Below are positions 1 through 11,294 of a stretch of 64,000 nt of DNA, piece after piece; positions within the stretch are counted from its first letter, which is position 1, and every line of letters starts with the position of its first letter. This DNA is from Acheta domesticus (taxonomy: Eukaryota; Arthropoda; Insecta; Orthoptera; Gryllidae), in contig JAHLJT010000631.1 in NCBI GenBank assembly GCA_031308135.1, forward strand, positions 224,387,654 to 224,451,653, given 5' to 3'. Both the position numbers and the translations under genes were made by a program. The notes beneath the pieces were generated by a model. The model worked only from the letters and a program-made list of their open reading frames with translations. It did no database searches and was not told the origin of the DNA.

Positions 1-875
1 CGTTATTTGTAATACAATGTCTATGCTTTGCTGGCCGTTAAACTCGGCCGCTACCACTGGTATAGGAATGTTATCTTTGTGGAGTCTTGTGACACTGATT
101 AGCGAAGGGCACTTTTCTTTGACATCCTCGTAGATTTCCTGCAGTGATAATGAATGATGAACATTCTTAAATACTATGGAGAACTTTTTATTAGCGGGGT
201 CTTTATAAGTGTGAAAACTTCTTTAGTATTTAGCAGATATTTACTTGTTTTTCTGAAGTCAGGTACTGTTTTAAACATTAGCTTTATTCTGTTGTTTATT
301 ACATTAGAGGTGAATTGGTTTGAAATATTGTTTTTGATTTCTCTATTAAACTCTGATAAGTTTGTTATGTTATTCACATAAATTGGTGGAATCTTGACAT
401 TTTCGTCTTGGGTTGGGGTGATGTTTATATAATTAAACCTGGGATCAGGATCGTTTAGCTTTTCTAAGGGGGCATATCTATTGCTAATTGGCACTGCATA
501 AACACTGTTAGCACTGTTGACTGGTTTTTTAGGGGGATGTTCATTTTCATCAGAGTCATTGAATGATCTCTTACCGCTATTTGATGCACTGTCTGCGATT
601 TCTTTGTTTTCATTCACTTGATTAGCTACGCCTTGGGCTGCATCGCTGGCAGTTTGTTGAGTACTGACCTTAGTAGCGCAGCTAGTCATTAGTTCCTGAG
701 TTTCTGGAATTGCAGTTTCCTGTACTACCCTCGTGCGGCGGATGTTGGTTGAGATTAACATATTGAAGATCATGTTGCCTTGTTGAGAAGCACCGATGTG
801 ATGTTCATCGTGGGATGGTGGTGTCGGGATGAATGTGGTGTCCATGGCGCCGTCTGTGTTATACAGAGTGGCCAT
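1..875 (-). pseudogene. ORF1 (Gag-like) of the Jockey-like element, frameshifted
   Basis: Open from 875 to 174 on the minus strand. The N-terminal half is Gln/Asn/Ser-rich, with a basic patch (KRSFNDSDENEHPPKKP). The motif NRYAPLEKL follows, then a PRE_C2HC-like region beginning PPIYVNNITNLSEF. After about residue 215 the frame shifts near 220. The other frame then continues through VFKNVHHSLSLQEIYEDV and IPIPVVAAEFNG to the left edge. In the family this protein binds the element's RNA for target-primed reverse transcription. The zinc knuckles and the reverse-transcriptase ORF would lie to the left. One lesion is visible, and it could be a sequencing error because one-base indels are common in this assembly. 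Confidence 0.75.
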
Positions 876-1104
876 GGCCCGGCTATGCTTTGCCCTAGGC
901 CAGGGCAGCTGGATGCTGGTTCACATGCAATGGTTGATGTATTTAGTGCTGCAATTAGTAGCAGTAATAATTGCCACTCCAGATACTAAAAGCACGTTGT
1001 ACACTTTGCACTTCGGTTACTATAAACAAGCCTTAACGGCAGACACTTCACTGTTCGGAACAGAGCTGAGCGCGATGTGAACTCCGCGACGGCTCGAAGC
1101 GAAC
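1..1104 (-). mobile_element. Jockey-like non-LTR retrotransposon, 5' part
   Basis: Minus-strand retrotransposon whose 5' end lies near 1104 and whose body runs off the left edge. Bases 876-1104 are non-coding and read as a 5' UTR; 1-875 carries a Gag-like ORF1. The 5' end falls inside a SINE: the bases from 1105 rightward match 16264 onward, where the SINE continues uninterrupted to the left. This reads as an insertion of the element into that SINE. The 3' end, poly(A) and target duplication are outside the window. The Jockey assignment rests on the ORF1 type. Confidence 0.7.
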
Positions 1105-1144
1105 TGGCCTGTTGCTCTGATCGCTTGTTTTCCGTCAAATTTTA

Positions 1145-1650
1145 AGGTAATTAGTCCCGCTAGTACGGTGTTTTTTCTTGGGAAGTGGCTTCCCCCGATG
1201 GATGGCGGGATCCGGCGCCGACCAACCGTCGACTAGAGGGGTTTTCCCGAACCAGGTATCTCTCACCAGCCGAGCACCGCCCAGCCTGGACAAGATCTAC
1301 GCTCCCGACCGGTCTATCGGCATGTATGGTAGTGTAGTGCATATATGTACAAGTGTGAGTAAGTAAGAGGTGAGGATAGGACAAGAAGAGGAAGGAAAGA
1401 TGATGGGCGGTCCGTGGCCCGTTTTTTAGGGTACTGCTCTGGCGTTCGCCTGGTATTGGTCAGAGAAACCACGGACAAGTACCGATCAGAACAGGCAGCT
1501 GCTAGAATTCTACTCCGGACAGCGACTGAATTCGACCTAGCTATCTGGGGGGTTTCGAAAATTCCGCCACCTTTAAGAGTGGAACTCTAGGACGTCCCGG
1601 TCAGAGGCACGGGTGTGACATCAGTTGACACCCTGCGCCACCGGTCCCGG
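1145..1650 (-). mobile_element. Long tRNA-derived SINE (copy 1)
   Basis: Member of the ~500-560 bp SINE family best seen at 10457-10995. The tRNA-like head is on the right (near 1650 on the minus strand) and the body runs left. It shares the GTGTAGTGCAT, CAGAGAAACCACGG and GTGACATCAGTTGACAC blocks with the other copies. The B box is degenerate here. A remnant of an opposite-strand SINE (1105-1144) abuts its left end. Confidence 0.75.
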
Positions 1651-1689
1651 TTGTCCCAGCTGCAGCAGTGCACGGCTGGGAGAAGTTAC

Positions 1690-1862
1690 CTGGAGGGGAA
1701 AAAAAACGTCGAGTCGACGTGTACGTCGGCGTCACTATACAGCGAAGAAGGAATTATTGCCACCTCCCGCGATAACACATTCACTACACAAACGGTACTA
1801 ATGAGCACAGCGGTTGACATGTTTGGAAACATCAATGAGCTAATTAAATAATCAATCATTCA
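1690..1862 (+). mobile_element. 3' fragment of the same SINE, opposite orientation
   Basis: Shares the ATTGCCACCTCCCGCGATA, CACTACAC and GACTAATGA-like blocks with the 3' part of the SINE at 41430-41822, and ends in an AATCAATCATTC tail. With the minus-strand copy on its left it makes a head-to-head pair. The same arrangement occurs in copy 2 near 16850-17022. Confidence 0.6.
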
Positions 1863-1885
1863 GTCTATCCGACAATTTTCATTCA

Positions 1886-2246
1886 GATGATCTTGGCTGT
1901 CCGGGTGATGCCGCGTCGAAGGCTACGTTACCGTCGTTTCGACCATCTTATCGTGGTCTTCCTCAGGGCTGGGATGCGCGGGATGGTCAGCGCTCGGATT
2001 TATATATTGGTGGGGGCCGAATACGATTGGCTGAAACAACCGGCCAATCGGGAGGCCGCACGATTGCCGGCTGTTTCAGCCAATCGTATTCGGCCCCTAC
2101 CAATATATAAACCCGAGCGCTGATCATCCCAGCCCTGAGGAATACCCAGGGCGCAGGACTGAGGCGCATTCCAGCCCTGATGATAAGATGGTCGATACGT
2201 CGGCAACACAGCCTTCGACGCGGCGTCACCCGGACAGCCAAGACCA
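1886..2246. repeat. Long foldback (inverted repeat), copy 1
   Basis: Two arms of about 170 bp meet with almost no loop near 2058. Outer ends read GATCTTGGCTGTCCGGGTGA on the left and its complement on the right. The inner arms (GCCGAATACGATTGGCTGAA) pair nearly perfectly. A MITE or foldback element of unknown superfamily; copy 2 is at 17046-17406. No coding potential. Confidence 0.8.
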
Positions 2247-2318
2247 TCCACATGAGTCTGGCCGCGGAAGCCTACGACTTTAATTGATGATTGAGAGCGG
2301 GCGCGGGCGTGCACTTAC

Positions 2319-2554
2319 GGGCGCGCGTGGACGAAGCATGAGCGACTCGCAGAGCGAGCGGCGCATGACCCGGAAGAGCTCCCAGCCGCGCTCGTACACC
2401 GTCATCCCGGCCCAGTCGTCGTTGGTGAGGACGAGGCCGAAGCGGCGGCGGTGGCGCTGCTCGAGCAGCGAGGCCGCGCCGCGCGCGTCCACGACGCCGG
2501 CCGACAGCCTCGCCGCGCGCCGCCGCGCCGCCAGCTCCCGCCCGCTGTACACCT
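2319..2554 (-). pseudogene. Orphan, frameshifted copy of IR exon 7
   Basis: Nearly identical to the receptor exon at 17481-17715, with the same acceptor (GCGCAG) and donor (GTAAGT). One extra A at about 2338 shifts the frame at the end, so SLCESL is followed by MLRPRAP instead of SFVHARP. It lies downstream of the last IR exon in the plus-coordinate order, so it is not part of the assembled gene. It is either a dead copy or an allelic copy with a sequencing error; the second fits the many other one-base indels between the two blocks. Confidence 0.8.
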
Positions 2555-2599
2555 CTGCGCCGCGCCGCGCCCACGCACTTGCAGGCAAAGTGTTAGAGC

Positions 2600-5500
2600 T
2601 CGACCGAGCGAAGAATGGAGGAGGTGATGGCGGCGCGTCGTGGAACTAATAGTGTAAACACGGGTCTGTACAGCCAATTTCGCTAATAAAAGTCGCGAGG
2701 AGCGTGAAGCGAGTTGTTTATCGGTGTAGCTTTGGGAAATACGAGTTCTCGTTGAGGCGTGACAATTCGCGGACAGGCAAGAAGTCTTGCAGATAATGTT
2801 ATTAAATTTTGTGATAGTGAAATAAAAAGGATCTAAAATACTTGTAGGAAGCTTAGTCATCATCATTCATTATTCATATTTTGTATACTTTATGCGATTT
2901 GTTAGACAGGCAATAAAGTACCAAAACATTAACTTTACTGTCATAAGTATATTGAAACAAACATCAATTTTAAAATGTCCTGCCCTTGCACACAAACTGC
3001 TTATATAAAAATTATTGGGCGATTATTTCGACGTAACCCGTTCCGAATTTATGTTCAATGTGGGCGCCAGGAAAAGGGTTACGTTTATTATTATTGAAAT
3101 TAACGCTCAACTGCTATCTAACATACAATAAATATCCTGCTAGCTGGCCGATGGGTTTCGTAAGAAATAATCGCTATTGCCTACTGAGAGCCGATTATTC
3201 GATCTGCCATCTATACAGAGTGGCGAGGAATCTGAAAACTTATGTTTATCTACTTATTAACTGGAATTGGCCAAATGAAAATCATCTTTCTATTTCAAAA
3301 GAAACTTAACAGTTTATTCAATATGCCAGGCAAAAAATTATTACTTAAAAAAATAATAACAATACAGAATGTCCTTTGGTCATGACCTTTCTGAACCTCG
3401 TACTGCAGTACCCGTGTTCGCGCGCGCCTTGTTTGATGACGCCCGCAGAACCAGTTTCTCTTCATCCGGTGACGAGGATTCAAGTCCAAATACCAGCTTC
3501 TTTTCTTCTGCTCTTCACAACTGCCGTCGAGTCACCAACCCTCACCGCTTCAAATATCTGACCGTTCTAATTCAATTTACTGCGAAAGTTCCCAGTTCTT
3601 CCCGACTACGTGACGCAAAATATTAAAGTTCAACAAACTATTGCTTATTAACAAATATTCCGAGTCCTGTTGCAAACGAATTCATATGAGTTCAGAGTTT
3701 AAGTTCCATTCGTCGCACTCAAGAATTCTCAAAGTCTTACAAGTTTCTAATTTCCACACATCACAAAAATCCAGAGTCTGAGAACTATTCACTCTAAAGA
3801 GAAATTTACAAGTCCCAATCTCATAACATTAATTATCCGCGAGCGACCCGCACAGCACCACGGCATATGTCCGAAATTAAAAAAGTCTTTCTCTTCAGCG
3901 CTTCAAAACTCGGCCTATCTCCTCTTCTGTTTTTTTACCAGCAAAAAAAAACGACGCAACTTCCGTCACGAATAGACTGTCACTTTCCCCCTGGCAAATC
4001 CCTCAATTGATTACCAAATCGACTAGCTACGCCCTAGACTGTCATTGCTTTTTCAACCAATCTCTTCACCGCTTACACTATCAGGTAGCCGCACCCCTCA
4101 GGTTCAAGACTCGAATGAAGTTTATTGACCTTGACAACCACTCGACTGCCGTTGCTAGGGCGCCATATTCCTATTTGTTTACCCTTGTAATTTACCCCAT
4201 TTACGACAGATATTAGTGCATAAAAATATGTGACATTTTGGTATGTCACAATATAATATATTCATTATGGTGATAGTTGCTTCACACGTAAAAAATAATT
4301 TGATTTGGGTATATATTCTGAGAAACTACTTAAGTTAAATGATTTACATGAATATTACACTAAAATGTTTCTGCTCATTGAAGGAATTCGATCAACATTT
4401 GAATCCCTCTGCAGATAAAAATAAAATTTTATTTCTTCTAATGTGAGGTGCAGACATGCCCAAATACAGTTAACATATTCATTAGAAAGATATGAGATTT
4501 GTGACGAAATATATCGCGCTTTCTTCCCGCAACAGTTTGGCATGGTTCTATTTTTAATTTGAGTTGAGTATCTTTACATCCTGTCTCTGTCGCTTCGGCT
4601 GTAAACACAAACAGTGGCGCGCTCCTGTAAACATCATTCTCAGCTTGGTCGAGTTATACTTCGACGATCGCATAATAGTAGGGAAAGTTTAGGTATAGTC
4701 ACGCGGTGCCTGAAGTTATTATTTTCTGAACACATCTGATCTCACACGTGAGATAATGTTATTTAACATAACCAATACAGAAAGTGAGTCTTTTTAGTTT
4801 TCAAGAATAATTAGCTGTATGTGGAAATAATACACGCTGCCGTATTATGATTTAAATCGTCTGAAATTATGACAAAATTGACTGAAACTATGGCTTCTTT
4901 GCTTGACCGAAAGGAGCATGTATAGCTTGAGCATTGTTCCAATGTACTTTTTGTACACTGCCTTGAATTTTGAATGCATAGTTCTCTGAAAAAGTCGGCT
5001 ACTACTACCGCACAAAAACTAAAATAATACAAACAATATCTCTAAAACACATTGTTTGCCCCATGATTCCGCATTGATGAGCGAAAACTGCTTTTTGATG
5101 TTGTGAACCGTTAAGAAGATATGAGGTGGCTCAAAATTGGTGGGTCACCCAGTAAATATAGAAGTTATGCCTTCTAAAATATGTAACAGACACATTTAAA
5201 ATGTTTGAGAATTAATCACTAAATAACGAAAACAAGATTTACAAATCATAAGCTTTTATATATGTATAGTTCTCCTAGGTCCATAGAAAGCAAAAATGAA
5301 AATGTTACTTTAACTGGTAATAACTTTGGTAAATTCTCATTTCCCATCGATATTCTTTAACTACTATAAATTTCAATTCGACGTAAAAAATATTTTAAAA
5401 AATCCGAGATTGAAGTATTTGAGAAAATGAATTTTGAATAAAAATTCGTTATTATTTACTTTGGCCTTATTAATGCCCTTATAATTAAGTTTATCATATC

Positions 5501-5944
5501 AAACTTTTGGGATGGTATGTACTCATTAGAAATATAAAGCAAGTTGCAAGTGAAATCCAATTTCAAGATGTTTTACTAGTTTTTTAGATAATACCAACTG
5601 AAACTCATGCAGAATATCATATTTCAAAATTTTCGAAAGGAAGTAAAATTAGTGGTCCTACAACAGCACATACTTTCCCGTGTTAGAGGAAACCGCTAGG
5701 TAGTACTGAAATATTGCACTTATGAGCTACTAACATCTTAGCTATTATGTTGAAAACGTCCAATTCAAACCAAGCGTACAACTCACTGATTCAAATCGCA
5801 GTGTAGTCAGAACTATGTGAATTCTACAACTGCATAAAAATAAGAATACAAAAGTTTTGTAAACATGTATTGGAAAACAAAGCCTGATACCCTGGACAAT
5901 ATAGAAATGCATTCCATAGGGCCATGATTAGAGAAGAGTATTCT
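2600..5944. other. AT-rich non-coding DNA, no gene seen
   Basis: Intron-like sequence with no exon or recognisable element. It recurs as copy 2 at about 17760-21098. Open frames here are short and chance-like. Confidence 0.6.
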
Positions 5945-5952
5945 AAAACCAT

Positions 5953-7345
5953 CAGTGGCGTAGCCTGAGTTTTGGCTTAGGGTATGTAACTCGAGAAATG
6001 AGAAAATAATTTAAAACTTTAATTATAATTTAAATATTTCTCATTCACCAATACCATTTCTGTCACTTTGATCAATTAGAGCACAGAAAACTGATCCAGT
6101 AAAAGTAATAATAGATCACGTACTTCATGTAGTTTACTGGTTGAAAGTTTAAAAAAGTTGACTTAAGTTCACGGCCTAGCAAAATATAAATGTGTGTCCT
6201 CATTCTTTAATAATAAGATGACTATCAAAAACCAAATGATTTTCAAAATTGTCCAATTCATATGATTTCGAACCCAGTAGAATTGGCATAATTTATAAAA
6301 TGGAAAACAATGATCTACAATAAAAATATAGTAGGAAAGAGAAAAATCAATCAATTTACATTTATGTAATGAAAAACAGTTGACAGTTGTCCTTTGCTGC
6401 TTACATCAACGGTTTCATCAAGTATGGCGGAGACAAAGAGGGCTTTAGAAATTTCATTTTTAATTTCATGGGACATAACCGTGCTCACACATTGAAATCC
6501 AATGAATCTGAATTTCTTGGTGAGATTGCACGAAACACTGGAATTTTCATATCATCCGTGTCAGTTTTATCATATTTCATTATTTCACTTGTATAGTTCA
6601 TGAAATTTTCTCTATTTGATGATCCCCTATTTCATTACGGCTAGAAAATGCAAGCCCTTGTGTCCCAAAAAAGCATTCAACTCGAAGTGTGAGCAGATTT
6701 TCCCTTATATCACCGTTGTATTGCTCAACATAGCCTGTGTTGGCTGTTTAAATAAATTGTATCCTCTCATATTTTTTTTCAAATATTTTAACTGTTTCTC
6801 AAGAGCTATAATTTGTCCACGGCACAAAAATACGACTCCATAATTATGTAAGCACATTGGATCGCGTGGTGGCTTCGCCATTCCAGGGCACAGATGTGGA
6901 TTGCACAGTCAGATACCTTTGTGCATTCAACTAGCGACAATCCCTAACATAAATTGGCTACAAATATATAGTTGCTAAGTGCATTAAAATAAGGTAATAA
7001 AACGACAATGTCCATTAATTAACCTCGTTCTCTTACAAACACCGAAGAGAACAATGAAGTTTCGTAAAACGACAACTTTTTCGTAGGCACCACAGGTACG
7101 AGCACCCTGGGTGTAATGGGTCAGTGTGCATCTCATTCTCAGCGCAGGCTTGGCGGCATTTTAGATGATTCGTTTATCCTTGTGAAGAATCGAATTCTCA
7201 ACGGCGCAATGTTTGAAATATATGAAATATTTTGTAGTAGAAAATGAAAATAACAAATTGACATTTACAATCATTTTAAAATAAAATAGCTGATATTGTC
7301 AGGGTATGTAACACATCATCCACATCCATGTACGCTACGCCCCTG
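5953..7345 (-). mobile_element. hAT-superfamily transposon (copy 1)
   Basis: Ends read CAGTGGCGTAGC on the left and GCTACGCCCCTG on the right, an imperfect terminal inverted repeat. An exact 8-bp duplication AAAACCAT flanks it (5945-5952 and 7346-7353), as expected for hAT. Inside, the minus strand carries transposase remnants with stops and frameshifts. About 1.4 kb long, so internally deleted. Copy 2 is at 21107-22494 with the same flanks. Confidence 0.85.
6372..6475 (-). pseudogene. hAT transposase fragment
   Basis: The minus-strand reading contains ISKALFVSAILDETVDVSSK. This matches the hAT catalytic-core start, in which the first acidic residue lies in an LDETtD motif, followed by GQLSTV. 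Flanking frames are broken, so no transposase is made. Its orientation gives the strand of the element. Confidence 0.7.
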
Positions 7346-7739
7346 AAAACCATGCAAAAATATTCTTCTCACTACAAATGGTACAGCATTTCATGCGAAA
7401 ACTAAAATATTTCATGCAAATACCAACATAAATGGGATAATTATAACTCCTTTTCATACAGCTCCATCAGGTCACAACAAACACACGTAAGTCACAGATA
7501 TTTGCGTGCGCAAAGTGAATTCCATTGTTGCAGACCCTGCATTGTCGCTGTTCTGAGAGCTATTATTTTTTTTAAATTTTATTTCAAATATTTCAAAATA
7601 AACATTTCCAAAATATTAATTTGTAAATGTATAACGAAAGGTGTCGAATGTAATAAACGAACAAAATATAATATACATAATTGCAAATTCTAATTTACGC
7701 CGCACCCAGCTGTCCGAAGCGCAGTAAATTTACAGCGGG

Positions 7740-8297
7740 CTATTATGTTTGTCACACAAAATTATAGAAAACTACTCGTATTTTGAAAAAATCAACATGA
7801 CCTTATTTGAAGATCTGTTTCTGATGAGCATATTTCATAAGAAAACAATCGTATCTTCACAATGTAGTTGTAGAAAAACGCCAAATTTTTTTAATTTTAA
7901 AAATTTGTGCAAAATCAGGCATTTCAACGAACATGAAACCTGCCCCATTCTCTTAAGCTTCCTTTATGATATTTTCATTTCCCAATTCAATCAAAAACCG
8001 TTGTGCGGTATTAACAAAAACTGGTTTAAAGAAAAATAAAAAAAAATTGTCTATGTTTGACACAATTTTTCCAAAAAAAATACTTCTGTTTTTGGATAAT
8101 TGAAGATGGCATTATTTAAAGACCTGTTTTCATGAACATATTTCATAAGAACAAAAATTGTATTTTCAGAATTGTAGTGTAGGAAGATGCCGAAAAAAGT
8201 TTGAATTTTTTCAATTTTAGAAAAATGAGAACTTTTCAACCAACATTAGACCTATGCCATCCTCTTAAATGACCTTCAGACTAATCCAACAACAACA
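7740..8297. repeat. Fragment of a dispersed repeat, cut by the gap
   Basis: Belongs to the family seen at 22910-23790 and 50690-51250. Shared blocks are the GAAGAT..C..AAAAA runs and the ACTNNCCAACAACAA stretch. In copy 2 the repeat continues past the point where this copy meets the N gap, so the gap falls inside a repeat. Confidence 0.65.
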
Positions 8298-8397
8298 NNN
8301 NNNNNNNNNNNNNNNNNNNNNNNNNNNNNNNNNNNNNNNNNNNNNNNNNNNNNNNNNNNNNNNNNNNNNNNNNNNNNNNNNNNNNNNNNNNNNNNNN
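8298..8397. other. Assembly gap, 100 N
   Basis: Exactly 100 N, the usual placeholder for a gap of unknown size. The true distance, and the continuity of the sequence across it, are not known. Confidence 0.99.
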
Positions 8398-8421
8398 TTA
8401 TTATTATTATTATTATTATTA
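8398..8421. repeat. (TTA)n microsatellite
   Basis: Eight TTA/ATT units starting directly after the gap. A low-complexity stretch that may have contributed to the assembly break. Confidence 0.9.
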
Positions 8422-9338
8422 AATAACAATCAGAAAAAGAAAAGATGGAACATCGTTTTAGTCTAATGTAACGCGTTTGATATAAATCATGTTATTAGCC
8501 AGATTAGGCCTAGTGTCACTCTTACCTGAACATTCAAACGCGAGATCAACATCAGTAAATATTAAAAAACATTAGTACATAATCGATTTTCATTTATAAT
8601 AACCTTAGGAATTCAAAAATACTACATTGGAGAGACTATTACTAATTTGGGGCAACTTCAGAATAAAAGGGAAATTGGTAAAATTTTGAAATCACTTAGC
8701 TCTGTTACTACCTCCTTGAGGGAAATAATTTATAAATTAAATTTGTAGAGAATTGTACAACCTTTAAAATTGAACATAACTATTTTTGTGATAAGATCAA
8801 CCATTAAAAAGTTATTTCGCAAAATCCAACAAATCCTGGATTTTTTTTGTTTTTTTAGCTACCAAAACTTCTCTCGAAATATTTCGAGGGGCAAAGCATC
8901 ATCATTTCATAATATACTTATGTTTAATAGTATATATTCCCCTATCAATTTTTGATGTACGATAAAACTGTGAATGATTCTAGAGGTATTGAATTAACGT
9001 CGTTGGATACGTATCTTTTTATGTTGAGTTTACATGAATGTTGTGATTTATACCAAAACGATGTAATTTTTTTCAGTCCAAACAAAAACGGAATGCATCG
9101 AGACCCCATCAAAGCAAATATTCAAAGTTGATCATCCATTTATATTTTATCTTGTAAATACTGAAACAAATTGTGCCCTCTTCCAAGGTCGGATCTCATT
9201 GTTCCAGGTATTGACATTTCTTTAATTAATTAAATTATTCCACTTTCAGAATCCTCTGATAATAAAGTTTCAATTAGAAATTATTGAATTACAGAGCACT
9301 AAAATTAATGATCCAAACTACTAGCAGAATAGTTAATA
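8422..9338. other. AT-rich DNA, no gene seen
   Basis: No exon, repeat end or long frame recognised. The only open frames are short and of AT-rich chance type. Confidence 0.5.
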
Positions 9339-9344
9339 TAAGGT

Positions 9345-9742
9345 TTGTTCCAAAAGTAATCAAACAATTTCAGTAACAAAAATTTGGCGATCTTCGTACA
9401 TGTCTTAATACTCTTCAAAAATAGACCCCTTTGTACACCAACACAGCACTTCTGGCGATGCTGCCACTCTTGGGAAGCCTTCTGGAACTCTGCAGTTTTC
9501 CCCTTCGCCTTTGGAGATGTTTCATCGCTGACGTGTGGCTGAGAAAGTGGAGGAAGTGTGGGAAAGCGACAATTATTGGACTGTGTGGTGGCTGGGACAC
9601 CGTTACTGTGCTGTGTCGAGCAAAAGTTACTCCTAAACAAGAAGCGCAATGTAGCACGATGCGTTGTCATGATGGAGCTTCGAGAAACCGAGATGGCTGG
9701 GCGAGTGTCGATGTAGAGTCGCCTCGCATGTAGAGTAATCAA
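9345..9742 (-). pseudogene. Mariner transposase C-terminal remnant
   Basis: The minus-strand frame carries a decayed DNA-binding/catalytic tail. SIMTTHRATLRFLFRSNF corresponds to the HDNARPH-type region of mariner transposases. EFQKASQEWQHRQKCCV then GLFLKS corresponds to the conserved F..W..R..KC..(Y)F end. The catalytic acidic residues are not recognisable, and a stop follows close to the inverted repeat. The upstream two thirds of the gene is missing or displaced by the nested insertions. Confidence 0.65.
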
Positions 9743-10456
9743 TAGGGAGCGGATTTCTATGATTTTGCATATTTTTGTCCGTTGCTTCAGAGCATGGTTA
9801 AGAGAAATTTCTTGACCTTTGGTTAGTATTAGATGCCATGTAGGCTAACATGATTGTGCATATTTATGCATATTTGGCCGAGTTTACCTGTTGGCGCATA
9901 TTCGTGTAGTTATAGGTGCATAGTTTGCATATTTCGTTAAAATAGAGGCTTATCTCTAAAACGTTTGATCTTTTAAAATAATCTATAAGTGAGTGTTCAT
10001 TGATTAGAACGAGCTTGTAACTGCGTTTGTTTTCTATTCTATAGATGATAAAATATTAGTGCAAATGCAGCTTATTTCTTGATATATTTCTTAAACGAGG
10101 TAGAAGAAATTTAACAATACATACAATGCACTTAACTAAGGTGAATATTTACTTCAATTTTCTTCCGCGAAGTAAGGTAGATTGTATTATATTTGCACAA
10201 AAATATATATTTTTAATTCAATCGTGATTCTCCTGAATCTTATCGGTTTGTAGAGGAAATGAAATATGGTTAATTTTTATTTCATATTGGTGTGCATATT
10301 TCAAAATTTTTAGGAAATAAATGTATAGTTTTAATAGAATATTTGAAGATTTTTTATGTCATGAAAATCCTCCCACTAGTAATCAAATTCACAGTCTGCA
10401 CTTCTGGCACCAACTTCCTGTGAGTCACCAGAGTCGTCGTCTTCAACAAACTCTTC

Positions 10457-10995
10457 CTGATTGATTGATGGATTGTTTCCGGGCGCGTCAACGGATGAGA
10501 TCATTATTCCCGTAAGTGTCGTGTATGCTTATCACGGGAGGTGCAGTACTCTTTTCCTGCTGGAGATTCGGCGCCGCCTTACAAGTAGGTTGGCGGGGTT
10601 TTCCGTATCCCAAGAACATATCCCCAGTGAGGCACCATCCCAGCCGGGACGGGCCCTAGGCTCACGACTTATGTGGAAGTGTAGTATAGTGCACGTGCAA
10701 GTGTGTGTAAGTAAGGGTGAGGGGAGGACCAGGAAGAGGAGGGACAGAGCGCGCGCGGTCGGTGTCTCGTTTGTTAGGATACTGCTCTGGCTTTCGCCTT
10801 TCAGAGAAACCACGGAAAACTACCGATCAGTGCAGCCGGCCGTTAGACTTCTCCTTCAGACAGGGATTGAATTCGACATAGCTAACTAGTGTTGAAAATC
10901 CTGTTACCGTCGGGAGTCGAACCTAGAACCTCCCGGTCAGTGGCTCTGGAGTGACATCAGTTAGTACCCTGATCCACCTCAGCCGGTAAACTCTT
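10457..10995 (-). mobile_element. Long tRNA-derived SINE, best copy in the window
   Basis: Minus-strand element of about 540 bp. Its 5' head (right end) begins near CCGGCTGAGGTGGATCAGGG. It carries a perfect RNA polymerase III B box, GGTTCGACTCC, just inside. The body ends at the left in a GATTGATTGATGG tail, i.e. ATCAATCAATC on the element strand. The length is unusual for a SINE. The unrelated-looking body is shared by at least eight copies in this window. Confidence 0.8.
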
Positions 10996-11294
10996 TCTAA
11001 ACGACTTTTGCAACTCAAAAAACACTGCGTCTGCTCATATCATTATCCTTTTAAGCTACCCGGATCTTAGCGGATCGGAAGTCAAGAGTTTCCATCGCGA
11101 ATTTACTGAATTGTATGCAAAATGTATCCATTTAATAGAGGTTCACTTCAAGAGCAATCTCTTCGGAAAAGTTGGAGCCGACTGTCGCCGTTAGCCAACT
11201 TTCCTTGGCAACTCCCACCACCAAGCCCACAGGGGCTATCTCAGACCCTCGTGGCCGTTAAAAAATCAGTCCGATTACTTTGGGATAAACCTTA

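Larger units (their letters stand above)
1105..8297. repeat. Copy 1 of a 7.2-kb near-identical duplicated block
   Basis: This block matches 16264-23447 in the same orientation along its whole length. Differences are mostly one-base indels, often in homopolymer runs, with few substitutions. It carries copies of a SINE pair, a long foldback, one IR exon and a hAT element. The right end coincides with the first N of a gap. The left end is where a retrotransposon 5' end replaces the SINE head. Neither edge looks like a natural duplication breakpoint. Allelic contigs placed in tandem, or a recent duplication, are both possible. Confidence 0.9.
9341..11292 (-). mobile_element. Degenerate mariner-like element with nested insertions
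   Basis: Left end AGGTTTGTTCCAAAAGTAAT and right end GATTACTTTGGGATAAACCT are inverted copies with a few mismatches. Both are flanked by TA, the Tc1/mariner target. The left part encodes a broken transposase C terminus on the minus strand. The interior is swollen by a SINE (10457-10995) and by ~700 bp of AT-rich DNA with repeated GCATATTT words (9760-10456). That the two ends belong to one element is an inference from the matching inverted repeats. Confidence 0.6.

Noticed and set aside
154..381. Plus-strand ORF rich in Phe/Leu
   Set aside because: Opposite the retrotransposon ORF1, which has family motifs.
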